Made by a program: the position numbers and the translations under genes
The notes under the pieces: model-generated
Told to the model about the DNA's origin: nothing
Databases searched by the model: none
What the model saw: only the letters and a program-made list of their open reading frames with translations
Shown: positions 51,187 to 59,952 of the stretch, piece after piece
How the letters are laid out: every line of letters starts with the position of its first letter
Numbering within the stretch: the first letter of the stretch is position 1
Origin: Nocardioides sp. NBC_00368
Lineage (GTDB): Bacteria > Actinomycetota > Actinomycetes > Propionibacteriales > Nocardioidaceae
Assembly (NCBI RefSeq): GCF_036090055.1
Contig: NZ_CP107970.1
Span: forward strand, 560,501-624,500
Length of the DNA: 64,000 nucleotides
Reading direction: 5' to 3'

Positions 51187-53706
51187 TCAGAACGGAGCGT
51201 CGTCGACGTTGCGGGTGTAGCCGCAGGAGGGGAAGCTGGTGCAGCCGTAGAACTTCTTGCTGTCCCGCCTACGCTCGCGCATCGTGAGGGTTCCTCTCCG
51301 GCATCGAGGACATGTCTCGACGGCCTCGGCGGTGCTGAGCGGAGAACGGGTCAGTCGTCCGTCGCGGAGGAGTTCGACGACGAAGGCGGACTCTTGGCCG
51401 CGCACGGAGATGAGGGTGACGTGTCGTCTGGCCCGGGTGAGCGCGACGTACATCAGGCGCCGCTCTTCGGCGTGCTCGTACTCATCGGGCTCGGGCATCG
51501 CCAGGGCCATGACGGGGTCGTCGGCGATCTCGCTGGGGAACCCGAGCTTGCCGGCGGTCACGTTCGGCAGGATCACGTAGTCGGCCTCGAGACCCTTGGA
51601 GGAGTGGGCGGTGCGGAATGACACATCGAGTTCTGTCGGGGTCTTGCGTGGCATCAGGTCCTTGTCGAAGTTGTATCGGCCCAGCACGTCCACGCTGACC
51701 CGCTGGCCTGCGCGGGGGTGGATCTCTCCATCGCGCACACGGCGGGCGAGGTCATCGAGCACGGCTGCTAGCGCGGTCGCCCTCTCGTAGGGGTTTCGCA
51801 CGAGGACGAGTGAGGCGGGTGGTCCGTCCTCGGGTTGGGAGGAGCGGACCTGCTTCTTGAACTGGCGGGGGTTCTTGACCACGAAGTCGGCCGCGGTGTC
51901 GATGATCGTCTGCGTCGATCGGAACGACTTCTCCAGTCGCAGCGTGGGACCTTCTCCGAAGGAGTCGTTGAAGGCGGTCATCACCGAGAGGTCGGCGCCG
52001 GCGAAGCGGTTGATGGACTGCCAGTCATCTCCGACCGCGAGAAGATGCCGGTTCGGCTTGTCGACCAGGGCTTTGACCAGACGGGCTCGTGCCTGGCTGG
52101 CGTCCTGGAACTCGTCGACGAGGACGAGGTCGTAGCCCATGTCGACCTTGCCTGATTCGAGGTGGCCGGCGGCGGTGACGATCATGTCCTCGAAGTCGAT
52201 CGCATCCGCCTCCGCGAGGCGCTTCTGCCACTCCACATGGATGGCCCAGTAAAGCTCGAGGAACAGACCGGCGCGGTAGCGCGGCACCTCCTTCGATGCG
52301 TTCTTGAGCCGCTGCTCGAGGGCTTCTGCGGTCAGGGAGTTCGACTTCACGTGGGCCATGAACTGGCGCACCAGTCTGGCGAGATCCTTGTGCTTCATCG
52401 GTGTGGCCCCAGCCGCGGGCCGGTCGGGGTTCCAGTCGATGCTCAACCCGTGATGCTTGAGGTCGTCGGCCAGGGCCTGGAAGCCGGTGCGGTCGACGAT
52501 GGAGGCCCAGGTGGTCTCGATGAGCTTGGTGTCGTGGGTGCGGTGGAGGTTCTGCTTCCAGCGCATCGACTCGGCGTATCCGCGGAACGTGGCGGGTGGG
52601 TTGCCGTGGCGGTCGAGTGCCCAGTGCTCGTGCCACACCTCGACGTCGGGGTAGTAGAAGTCGGGCCGGTACTGGGAGTGCTCGGCGTCGGCGACGTCGT
52701 GGCAGTAGGGCTCCTCGTAGCGGTAGTTGATCCCGGCGGCGAAGAGGAAGTCCGCGATGAGGCGTTCGCCTTCGCTCTTGACGATCTCGCCGTTGAAGGT
52801 GCGGTATCCGCGGGTCGCGGTCGCGGCGTCGTACCCGTCCGGGGTTCCGCCGTCGGGGGTGTTGGGGCGGCCGCTGAACAGGAGCCGGTAGATGTCCCAC
52901 TTGTACCGGAAGTCCTCCGAGCTGTCGCGCAGCTCATCGACGATGCGCTCGATCATCTCGACGTCCTGACCGGCCTCCAGCCAGGGAGCGAGGCGCTTCT
53001 TGCGGGCCTCGGCTCGCCCGATCACGCGGAGTCCGAAGGCATGGAAGGTGTCAGCGCGCACGCCGTCCGCGTTGATCCCAGCGGCCCTCAGCCGAGTCTC
53101 GATCCGGTCTTGGAGCTCTGCGGCGGCGGCCTTGTTGAACGCAAGGAGAAGGATTCTGTGGGCGGGGACGATTCCGCGCTCGATCGCGTAGGCGGCCCGC
53201 GCGACCATCACCGAGGTCTTGCCCGACCCGGCTGCCGCAACCACTTGGACCCGGTTGTCGAAGGTGATCACCGCGGCGGCCTGTTCATCGGTCAACGGTT
53301 GGGACTCGATCGTGTCGAGAAACCTCTTCCGGGCGACCAGCTCCTCCTCCAAGATCTGCCTGTTGGTCGACTCGGCGACCTGGTCGAGGTCGGTGCCGAG
53401 GTAGTCCAGCAGGCTTCGACCCTCGGCTCCGCGGCCATGGATGCGGGCGAGCATCCTCATCGACGTGGACGGACGTGGCCGACGATCGATGAGCGCCTCC
53501 ACGTTGTCGCGGCTGATCCACCGGCCATCGGCCAGAGCCTGCACGACCGTCGCGGCGACCTCATCACGCCATTCGCGGCACTCGCGAAGTGACTCCTCCG
53601 CATCCTGGGCCAGCATCGCTCGACGAGCGCTGAGCCGTTTCCGGTAGATGACGACTCCCGCGGCACCCGACCCGACCGCGAGTATGGCCAGCAGCCACAC
53701 CAACAC
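51187..53706 (-). CDS. Membrane-anchored UvrD/helicase-IV-like SF1 helicase with inserted nuclease-like domain
   Basis: An 839-aa protein starting at GTG 53706 with AAGGAG eight bases upstream. The N-terminus VLVWLLAILAVGSGAAGVVI is one membrane helix. Walker A VVAAAGSGKTSVMVARA is at about 155-171. An inserted segment (about 310-365) reads SEGERLIADFLFAAGINYRY, SQYRPDFYYPDVEVWHEHWA, the E..D..ExW layout of restriction-endonuclease-like folds. Later motifs are VLVDEFQDASQARARL, VGDDWQSINRFAGAD, LEKSFRSTQTI, RTAHSSKGLEADYVIL and RRLMYVALTRARRHVTL. The C-terminus has a zinc ribbon (CPRC..YGCTSFPSCGYTRN). This composition resembles helicase IV (HelD of E. coli). The nuclease activity is uncertain. 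Confidence 0.82.
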   Translation of the reverse strand: MLVWLLAILAVGSGAAGVVIYRKRLSARRAMLAQDAEESLRECREWRDEVAATVVQALADGRWISRDNVEALIDRRPRPSTSMRMLARIHGRGAEGRSLLDYLGTDLDQVAESTNRQILEEELVARKRFLDTIESQPLTDEQAAAVITFDNRVQVVAAAGSGKTSVMVARAAYAIERGIVPAHRILLLAFNKAAAAELQDRIETRLRAAGINADGVRADTFHAFGLRVIGRAEARKKRLAPWLEAGQDVEMIERIVDELRDSSEDFRYKWDIYRLLFSGRPNTPDGGTPDGYDAATATRGYRTFNGEIVKSEGERLIADFLFAAGINYRYEEPYCHDVADAEHSQYRPDFYYPDVEVWHEHWALDRHGNPPATFRGYAESMRWKQNLHRTHDTKLIETTWASIVDRTGFQALADDLKHHGLSIDWNPDRPAAGATPMKHKDLARLVRQFMAHVKSNSLTAEALEQRLKNASKEVPRYRAGLFLELYWAIHVEWQKRLAEADAIDFEDMIVTAAGHLESGKVDMGYDLVLVDEFQDASQARARLVKALVDKPNRHLLAVGDDWQSINRFAGADLSVMTAFNDSFGEGPTLRLEKSFRSTQTIIDTAADFVVKNPRQFKKQVRSSQPEDGPPASLVLVRNPYERATALAAVLDDLARRVRDGEIHPRAGQRVSVDVLGRYNFDKDLMPRKTPTELDVSFRTAHSSKGLEADYVILPNVTAGKLGFPSEIADDPVMALAMPEPDEYEHAEERRLMYVALTRARRHVTLISVRGQESAFVVELLRDGRLTRSPLSTAEAVETCPRCRRGTLTMRERRRDSKKFYGCTSFPSCGYTRNVDDAPF

Positions 53707-54058
53707 CTCTCATGCTCCTTCATCAGTGAAGCGCGACGTAACGGCACCCTAGCGGCCAGGACCGACAGGGGAGGACGAAACAGCGACCCACAACCCAACC
53801 GGCCACAAGACCGAGCAGGACATCACTGTCCCTGCATCACCCTCTCGGCATCACTCTCCCTTCCCGATGAGCAGTGGCCGGCGAGCAGTGGCCGGCGAGC
53901 AGTGGCCCCGAGCATTGGCCGCCATGGTGTGAGTGCTCTGGCGCCGGGGGAGGCCTCGTGGGGTCTGCCAGCCGGACGGCTGGCACGGGCGAGTCCGCGA
54001 CATCCATCAGGGCCGACACCGCCACCTGTCGGCTGGCCCCTGAGATGAGGAGACTCTG
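53707..54058. other. Intergenic region with a 14-bp tandem repeat
   Basis: No gene is seen between the divergent helicase and 142-aa genes. GAGCAGTGGCCGGC occurs at 53869 and 53883 and partly at 53897. Confidence 0.5.
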
Positions 54059-54487
54059 ATGCCTGAGCCGACAGAGTTCGACGACCATCTGGCGATCCAT
54101 GCAGCCGAGGTCGCGGCGCTGGAGCCGACTGCGTGGGAGGTATGGATCGCTGAGGTGGAGCGCCTCCTGGGGCACGACGCCGACGGTGACCTCGGGCACT
54201 GGCCGCAGCGAGGGGAACGGACGGGTTACTCGCTTGACACCTTCCACGACATGTTCGCGGCGGGCCTGAGCCCGCGATCGGCCTCGGTTCGGATCCTCGG
54301 CGCGGTCTTCGTGGACCCCCGTGACGGCACCGTCTACCGGCTCACGGCCGCGATGGGCTCACCCGCCTCGGGCGGCTACGGCGAGCAGTACGACGTGCTG
54401 ACCCCGGACGGCTACCAGACACAGCGACGTGAGCTCCCTGAGAACGCGGTGCTGGTCTGGACGCCGGCCCATGAGCGGCACACCTGA
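54059..54487 (+). CDS. Hypothetical protein (142 aa)
   Basis: The ATG at 54059 has GAGGAG seven bases upstream. It begins MPEPTEFDDHLAIHAAEVAA, then EVWIAEVERLLGHDADGDLG; the middle TFHDMFAAGLSPRSASVRIL looks helical; the end VLTPDGYQTQRRELPENAVL is beta-rich. No recognised family. It probably forms a unit with the SLOG gene that starts 54 bases later. Confidence 0.6.
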   Translation: MPEPTEFDDHLAIHAAEVAALEPTAWEVWIAEVERLLGHDADGDLGHWPQRGERTGYSLDTFHDMFAAGLSPRSASVRILGAVFVDPRDGTVYRLTAAMGSPASGGYGEQYDVLTPDGYQTQRRELPENAVLVWTPAHERHT

Positions 54488-54541
54488 GCTCCCGATCCTC
54501 TGGGATGAGTTTCAGGAACCGAGTGAGGAAGGATTCCGGAG

Positions 54542-55018
54542 TTGATATCCCACATCATTCTGGTGACGGGCTCACGTGCTTGGCGCAGTGAGCGGTTGGT
54601 CAGGGATGCGTTCAACGACGCTTTCCGTTCCTGGGGCCTGGAGTCGGTGACCCGTCCGCTGCTCGTCTCGGGCCACTGCCGCGACGGTGCGGACGCGATC
54701 GCTGAGCGGGTATGGAACGGCGCCGGCTTCGAGATCGAGCCGTTCGCGGTGAGCCCGGACTCGTGGCGCCGCCACGGCCGGCGCGCACCGTTGCGGCGCA
54801 ACCAGGCCATGGTCGACTTCGTTGCCGCACAGCGCGACAGGGCTGAGGTCCTCTGTATCGGCTTCGCCGCCCGGTGCACGCTCGAGACCTGCCACCGGAT
54901 ACCACCAGGCCACGTCACGCATGGTACCGGCGACTGCATGAGCAAGGCCCTCCAGGCGGGCATCGAGGTCCGCGAGGTCAACGACCCGCAGCTGCCCCCG
55001 TTGAGGTCGGCCAGTTGA
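54542..55018 (+). CDS. SLOG-superfamily (DUF2493/YspA-like) protein
   Basis: A 158-aa protein starting at TTG 54542, with GGAAGGA upstream. The Rossmann-like signature ILVTGSRAWRSERLVRDAF is followed by PLLVSGHCRDGADAIAERVW and FAVSPDSWRRHGRRAPLRRN QAMVDF. These match the GSR..., SGhaxGaDxia and RNxxM motifs of DUF2493/SLOG proteins, which bind or process nucleotide-type ligands. Many SLOG proteins occur in phage and plasmid conflict systems. No obvious effector is next to it. Confidence 0.75.
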   Translation: MISHIILVTGSRAWRSERLVRDAFNDAFRSWGLESVTRPLLVSGHCRDGADAIAERVWNGAGFEIEPFAVSPDSWRRHGRRAPLRRNQAMVDFVAAQRDRAEVLCIGFAARCTLETCHRIPPGHVTHGTGDCMSKALQAGIEVREVNDPQLPPLRSAS

Positions 55019-55126
55019 GGTCAGTCGGTAGACGGAGCATGCCGGACCGTGAGCCGTGCATGGCTTGTCGGATCGTCAGCCAAACAGCCAGCAGAATCGT
55101 GAGTCAATGGCTGGTCGAATCGTCCC

Positions 55127-55462
55127 TCAGGGGGTGTACTGACGCTCGGGGTGTGCCTCGTTCCAGGCCTTGAGTGCACGCTTGGGGAGCCTGCCGAAGT
55201 GCGAGACCTCGATGTCTTTCGCGAGCAACCATGCCCGAATCTCCTCGCGCTCAGCGGGGGTCATCTTCGGCACAGCGCGCGGCGTGTGCTGGCGCCCGGC
55301 CGAGATGTACTTCGCGAAGAGCTCCTTGAAGTCGGCCTGCTCGACCTCGGTGAGGTCGATCTCGTACGTCGCGTCCTCGATGGCGAAGGTCATGGTGGAT
55401 GCCTCGGCCTTGCCACTGAGGTCTGACTCGACGGTCACAATGGTCTCTGTCTTGGTCGCCAT
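55127..55462 (-). CDS. lsr2: Lsr2-family nucleoid-associated silencer
   Basis: A protein of 111 aa from the ATG at 55462 (MATKTETIVTVESDLSGKAE). The N-terminal dimerisation domain includes MTFAIEDATYEIDLTEVEQA DFKELFAKYISAGRQ. The C-terminal DNA-binding part has EIRAWLLAKDIEVSHFGRLP KRALKAWNEAHP, the IRxW...V..xGRxPxxxxxAW pattern of Lsr2. Lsr2 binds AT-rich DNA in actinobacteria and silences foreign genes; a plasmid-borne copy can mask the element from host silencing. The RGR-type hook reads FGRLP here, so minor-groove binding may differ. It is divergent from the DHH gene across an AT-rich promoter region. Confidence 0.82.
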   Translation of the reverse strand: MATKTETIVTVESDLSGKAEASTMTFAIEDATYEIDLTEVEQADFKELFAKYISAGRQHTPRAVPKMTPAEREEIRAWLLAKDIEVSHFGRLPKRALKAWNEAHPERQYTP

Positions 55463-55599
55463 GAATGACAATTTATCCCAATCATCAATCGAAACTCAAT
55501 AACGCCGGCAAAGATCAATGTCGTCATCTCGGAAACACGCGAATTGATGACAATGCGATAATCGCAGTGACTACCGATTCACTGTTAGAATCACATGTT
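55463..55599. promoter_or_regulatory. AT-rich divergent promoter between lsr2 and the DHH gene
   Basis: Contains the palindrome GCGAT-A-ATCGC (55555-55565) and GATTC-ACTGTTA-GAATC (55576-55592). AT-rich tracts here are a natural Lsr2 target, so autoregulation is plausible. Confidence 0.5.
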
Positions 55600-57537
55600 A
55601 TGAATGGCGTTCAGGTGATGTCTTCGACTCTGCCGGAATCACAGAAGGATGGTGGGTCTGTGCTCCTCTCCGCGCCCATGGATGACGCCGATGCTCTGTT
55701 CGCCCTTCTGTGTGAACGGCGCGGCTGGGCCGATGACGTCCTCGCTGCGATCGAGTCGGCCGATCATGACGAGCTCAAGGACTGCGACACGATGGTCTCC
55801 TTTCTGGAGGAGGCACGGCTGGCCGGCGCGAAGATCACGATCGCTCCCGACTTCGATATGGACGGAATCGCCAGCGGGGTATTGGGGTACGCGGGCTTGA
55901 GGGAGCTCGGGTTCGATGTCGAGCTCCATCTTCCTGATTACCGTCGCGGCCACGACCTCACCCCGGCAGACATCGCCGAGATCCACGCCCGCTGGCCACA
56001 GACCTCGGTGTTGCTGACCTGCGACGGCGGCGTGAACTCCCGCGAGGGTGTGGCCGCCGCGCACGAGCTGGGTTGGACGGTCCTGGTCACCGACCACCAC
56101 CAGGAGCTCGAACCGGGCAGCACCGCCGACATCACGGTCAATCCGTGCCGCCTGGATGAGACCTACGCGCTGCGGGGCATCTGCGGTGCGCACGTGCTCT
56201 ACCAGGTGCTCGAGACCTACGCGCGCCGCTTCCAGCCGTTCAAGGTCTTCGCGATCCGCTGGCTGCGCCTGTTCGCCGGCCTGGGCACGGTCTCGGACGT
56301 GATGCCCCTGCTGTACGAGAACCGCCAGCTGGTGCGTGACTCGCTCTCGATCGCACGCCTGCTGTGGACGCCGGCGCCGCTGGACGGCGGGGGAGTGCCG
56401 CAGCCGATGGGCATCGACGTGGAGGCCTCCACGATGATGCGGATCCTGCGGGCAGAGGTGCACGACCCGGTCTTCGTCTCCGTCTTCGAAGGGTTCGCGT
56501 GCGCACTCAAGGCATTCACGGTCACGGGCAAGATCAGGGACATCGACGGCATCGACGAGGGGTTCTACGGTTTCTACCTCGCCCCCGCGATGAACAGCCC
56601 GCGGCGCACCGAGGCCCCGTTGCTCGACTGCTTCGGCGTCTTCCTCGCCCGCGCCACTGAGGCGAAGCTGGCCGCCGCCTTCACCGTGATCGAGAACAAC
56701 GAGCTGCGCAAGGAGCTCACTGCCCGCTTCATGGACGAGCTGGATGCCAGCGACCAGCCGTTGGCGCCCTGGGTCTACCTCTCGCAAGCCCCCAAGGGGA
56801 TGCTGGGCCTGCTCGCCGGCAAGCTCGCCGAACGCCACCTTGCCCCGGTGGTCGTACTCAGGGAACCGAGCGATCCCGATGAGCCGGTGAGCGGCTCGGG
56901 CCGGGCGCCGGCCTGGTTCGACATCATCGAGACCCTCGATCCCCATCCCGGCCTGACCGCGATCGGGCACGCCCAAGCATGCGGCGTGCACACGGACACG
57001 CCCGGCGACATCAAGCGCCTCGCCGACGTTCTCGCCACCCAGGCCCAAGCACTGATGCGCACGGGGCAGTCGGAGCCGGCCGGCACGAGTATCGACCTGG
57101 TCCTGGGTCCGGACCTCGACTGTGATGCCCCGACCGCGAACCTCGCCCCGCTGGCCGAGTTGGTGCGCCGGATCTCGGCGCTGCGTCCCTTCGGCCATGG
57201 GTTCGCCCAGCCACGGTTCGGCATCGTCATCGAGCCACAGCGATGCCGATTGAGTCGAATCGGGTCCGAGCAACAGCACCTGCGGCTGGTGACCGGGGAC
57301 GGTCTGGCATGTCTGTGGTGGAACGCCGCCGACGCCTTCTACGAACCGTTGCGCGCCCTCATCGCCACACAGACCGCACAGCAGGCCGCGGCCGTCGCAG
57401 CAGGTCTGCCCGCTCCCGCGCTCGAGCCGATCCGGGTCGACGCCCACCTGCAGCTGAACCAGTGGAACGGGACGACCCGGCTCCAAGCTGTCGTCACACA
57501 GATGCCCGAGAGCGAGGCGCTCCTGGCCCGGGCATAG
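55600..57537 (+). CDS. RecJ-like DHH/DHHA1 exonuclease
   Basis: About 645 aa from the ATG at 55600 (MNGVQVMSSTLPESQ); ATG 55618 is an alternative. Catalytic motifs are PDFDMDGIASGVLG (about 83-96), LLTCDGGVNSREG, VLVTDHHQELEPG and AGLGTVSDVMPL, matching motifs I to IV of DHH phosphoesterases. The DHHA1-type motif GLTAIGHAQACGVHT is near residue 456. The C-terminal part holds an OB-like region. RecJ degrades single strands 5' to 3' with Mn or Mg. On an element also carrying SSB and helicases it may process transfer or recombination intermediates. Confidence 0.85.
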   Translation: MNGVQVMSSTLPESQKDGGSVLLSAPMDDADALFALLCERRGWADDVLAAIESADHDELKDCDTMVSFLEEARLAGAKITIAPDFDMDGIASGVLGYAGLRELGFDVELHLPDYRRGHDLTPADIAEIHARWPQTSVLLTCDGGVNSREGVAAAHELGWTVLVTDHHQELEPGSTADITVNPCRLDETYALRGICGAHVLYQVLETYARRFQPFKVFAIRWLRLFAGLGTVSDVMPLLYENRQLVRDSLSIARLLWTPAPLDGGGVPQPMGIDVEASTMMRILRAEVHDPVFVSVFEGFACALKAFTVTGKIRDIDGIDEGFYGFYLAPAMNSPRRTEAPLLDCFGVFLARATEAKLAAAFTVIENNELRKELTARFMDELDASDQPLAPWVYLSQAPKGMLGLLAGKLAERHLAPVVVLREPSDPDEPVSGSGRAPAWFDIIETLDPHPGLTAIGHAQACGVHTDTPGDIKRLADVLATQAQALMRTGQSEPAGTSIDLVLGPDLDCDAPTANLAPLAELVRRISALRPFGHGFAQPRFGIVIEPQRCRLSRIGSEQQHLRLVTGDGLACLWWNAADAFYEPLRALIATQTAQQAAAVAAGLPAPALEPIRVDAHLQLNQWNGTTRLQAVVTQMPESEALLARA

Positions 57538-57632
57538 CCCCGAGACCGACACCAACTGCGCGCCGCAGGACAGCAAGACCGGAAAGCCGAACGCCGAACG
57601 CCGTAGGGACCTAGGGACGTGAGGGAGTGGTG

Positions 57633-58484
57633 ATGATGTCTCGTCAGGATCTCGCCGGTCGCAGACGCGCCGGTCCACGCAGGTCTGCGTGGACCGGCTG
57701 CCTCCTGGTGGCTGTGTTGGTCCCCGGTGCCTATGTGGGCATGGCCGTGGGGCTGGGCCTGGTCGTCTCCCAGCCCCTCCTTGCGACCCTGATCGCCGAT
57801 GCGGTCGTAGCCGCAGGCGTTCTCCTGGCCCGCCGACGCCGGCCGGAATGGTTCGCCTTCGACCCGGTGCTCGGCGGGCGCTCTCGCGTCCGGGGCGCAC
57901 GGGCGGCGGAACTGAGGTGGGCGTGCCTGGCCGTCATGTGCCTGGTGCTGGCCTTCGCGGCCGGCCAGGTCAGTGCCCTGTGGATTGGTGAGATCGCTGA
58001 CACCGCAGGCCCCGCCAACCCCAGCACCAGTGCGCCGCCGCCTGCTGTGGTGGGGATGACGTTCACTCTGCTGGTGGCCCCGATTGCCGAAGAGGCCTTG
58101 ATGCGCGGACTGATGTACCCGCTGCTGCGACGATTCGTCCCGCCCTTGCCTGCCATCGTGCTGGTGACGCTGTGCTTCGCAGGGCTTCACACCAACCTGC
58201 CCCAGGCCATCGGCACTATCGGCCTGGGCCTACTGCTGGCGGTCATCTATGAGCGCACCCGTCGGCTATGGCCCGTGGTCGCGCTGCACGCCCTCTTCAA
58301 CACCCTGGCGCTGCTGGCACCGGGCGACCAGCTCGCCCGGATAGCCAATGGGCCCGCAGCGATAGCGCTGACCCTCGCCTTCAGTGCGGTCATGTGCCTC
58401 CTTGTTCACCGCGCCGTCGCGCATCGCCCGAAGTGGACAAGGCGCGGGATCGACACGGCACGGGATCGACAAGGCCAGAGGTAG
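57633..58484 (+). CDS. CPBP-family intramembrane metalloprotease
   Basis: About 283 aa with six to seven membrane helices. The start is ATG 57633, though ATG 57630 and GTG 57627 are also possible; GGGAG lies upstream. The Abi/CPBP motifs are complete: LVAPIAEEALMRGLMYPLL (EExxxR), LCFAGLHTNLPQA (FxxxH) and VALHALFNTLALL (HxxxN). Relatives are Rce1-like proteases or bacteriocin-immunity and abortive-infection proteins. It lies 95 bases after the DHH gene on the same strand. Confidence 0.8.
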   Translation: MMSRQDLAGRRRAGPRRSAWTGCLLVAVLVPGAYVGMAVGLGLVVSQPLLATLIADAVVAAGVLLARRRRPEWFAFDPVLGGRSRVRGARAAELRWACLAVMCLVLAFAAGQVSALWIGEIADTAGPANPSTSAPPPAVVGMTFTLLVAPIAEEALMRGLMYPLLRRFVPPLPAIVLVTLCFAGLHTNLPQAIGTIGLGLLLAVIYERTRRLWPVVALHALFNTLALLAPGDQLARIANGPAAIALTLAFSAVMCLLVHRAVAHRPKWTRRGIDTARDRQGQR

Positions 58485-58713
58485 ACGCGATGCGCGGTCG
58501 CATGTCGATGAGGACCGCTCGCGCCGGTAGTTGATCCGAGGCGGAGACGCTCGAGTGAAACCGAAACACGTGAGTCGGCTGCGTGGTGCGGTTGTTGTGG
58601 TTCACTGGTGACCGGTGGGACCCGGTCACCGGGAGTGTGACTGAACGAGGTTCCAGGTCAGACGCGAGAGCCGTGAGTCGACGAGCGGGACTGGACGAGG
58701 AGGTGGGTGGCAC

Positions 58714-59127
58714 ATGAGCGTGATCAAGAGGTGTGTCTATGAGAACGGCGAGCTGATGGCTCCGAGTGATGCCGAGATCGATGCCACGTTCACCTCCGCG
58801 GGTGGATACCCCGCCTTCGACCTCGGCTGCTACCACAAGTTCGTCATCACCGCGTTCGGTACGTCCTATGGGCAGGCGGAGGAGCGGATGATGGAGAAGA
58901 TGCGCCGCTTCTACGCCATCACCAACACGGTCGCCGGCTTCTCGACCCTGCGCCTGAACAAGACCACCGACATCATCCGGTTCAACGGCAACCACGTGAT
59001 CACCTACGAGATCGTCTACGTCGTCGAAGAGCCCGCCATGGCCGCCATGAGCTCCGAACCCACGGGTACGCGATCGTCCGCAGACGTGTACACCGGGGCG
59101 CGTGAGCGCCGTCCGGCCACGGTCTGA
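58714..59127 (+). CDS. Hypothetical protein (137 aa)
   Basis: MSVIKRCVYENGELMAPSDA starts at ATG 58714 with GAGGAGG nine bases upstream. The sequence looks like a compact alpha/beta fold: AFDLGCYHKFVITAFGTSYG, QAEERMMEKMRRFYAITNTV, DIIRFNGNHVITYEIVYVVE, followed by a disordered tail. No family recognised. A hairpin terminator follows. Confidence 0.65.
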   Translation: MSVIKRCVYENGELMAPSDAEIDATFTSAGGYPAFDLGCYHKFVITAFGTSYGQAEERMMEKMRRFYAITNTVAGFSTLRLNKTTDIIRFNGNHVITYEIVYVVEEPAMAAMSSEPTGTRSSADVYTGARERRPATV

Positions 59128-59207
59128 ACGCGGGCACCGGCTGAACACGGGTTCTGGCGTGCCACCGCGACCGGTCAAGCGCGAGCCTGGAACCGGGCTC
59201 GGATTCG

Positions 59208-59254
59208 GAGAAGCCGGAGGGCAACCTTCCAGTGGGAGGGACCCCCGGCTTCTC
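59208..59254 (+). terminator. Hairpin, probable terminator
   Basis: GAGAAGCCGG (59208-59217) pairs with CCGGCTTCTC (59245-59254). The loop is long (27 bases) and only TTC follows, so strength is moderate. Confidence 0.5.
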
Positions 59255-59433
59255 TTCATGTTCGACCCGACCGATCGACGCCCACATCCGCGATCCGGTG
59301 CTGATCCAGTGCCGATCCGGTGCTGTCAACGATTCCTATACCGGTTCAACGGGACGCCCCCGCCTTCCCCTTTGCGCACCATCGAGGCATCGTTTGGTGT
59401 CAGACTGGGCGTTGACGGGCCATTGAGGTCCGT

Positions 59434-59952
59434 ATGTCAACGACAGTGGATCGGGCCATGGACATCAACGACATCAGCGACCGCGCCGACGGCGGAGTGC
59501 ATTCGACAGGATGCCGCAGATCTCGACCAGCGGGCATGCCAGCCCGCCCGAGCGGGACCGCGAGCCGATGGCGGGGCCTACTCCTCGCAGCCGTTGCCGG
59601 GCTGAGCCTCCTCTCGTTGAACTCGTGCGGCGGTGAGGATGGCACCTTCTACGGTGACCGGTCGCAGCTGGTCATCGACGGCGACCAGGTCACGCTGCGT
59701 GGGCTCGAGTGCGGCAACCGCGACAAGGACCAGGTCACCCTCGAGACCGCCGAGGTCCTCGTCTCGGACGAGATAGACGAGTCCGGCCGCCTCGATGAGT
59801 CGGGAAGCAATGTCATCTGGGACGACGGGGACCATGAGACCCTTCTGCGCTCCTCGGACGGCACCTCGGTGACCATCGGCGACACGCTCTACTCGGACAT
59901 GGAGCAGCAGGACGCCTTCGAAGAGTTCAAGCCCCGCTGCGTCCACGAATGA
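59434..59952 (+). CDS. Lipoprotein of unknown function
   Basis: Start at ATG 59434 with GAGG five bases upstream; an in-frame ATG at 59536 (MPARPSGTASRWRG) would give a more typical signal peptide. The hydrophobic segment GLLLAAVAGLSLLSLNSC carries a lipobox (SLNSC) followed by GGEDG. The mature part (about 105 residues) is acidic and beta-rich (SQLVIDGDQVTLRGLECGNR; QVTLETAEVLVSDEIDESGR) with Cys residues that could form a disulfide. Likely surface-anchored; possibly an entry-exclusion-type protein, but that is a guess. Confidence 0.65.
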   Translation: MSTTVDRAMDINDISDRADGGVHSTGCRRSRPAGMPARPSGTASRWRGLLLAAVAGLSLLSLNSCGGEDGTFYGDRSQLVIDGDQVTLRGLECGNRDKDQVTLETAEVLVSDEIDESGRLDESGSNVIWDDGDHETLLRSSDGTSVTIGDTLYSDMEQQDAFEEFKPRCVHE

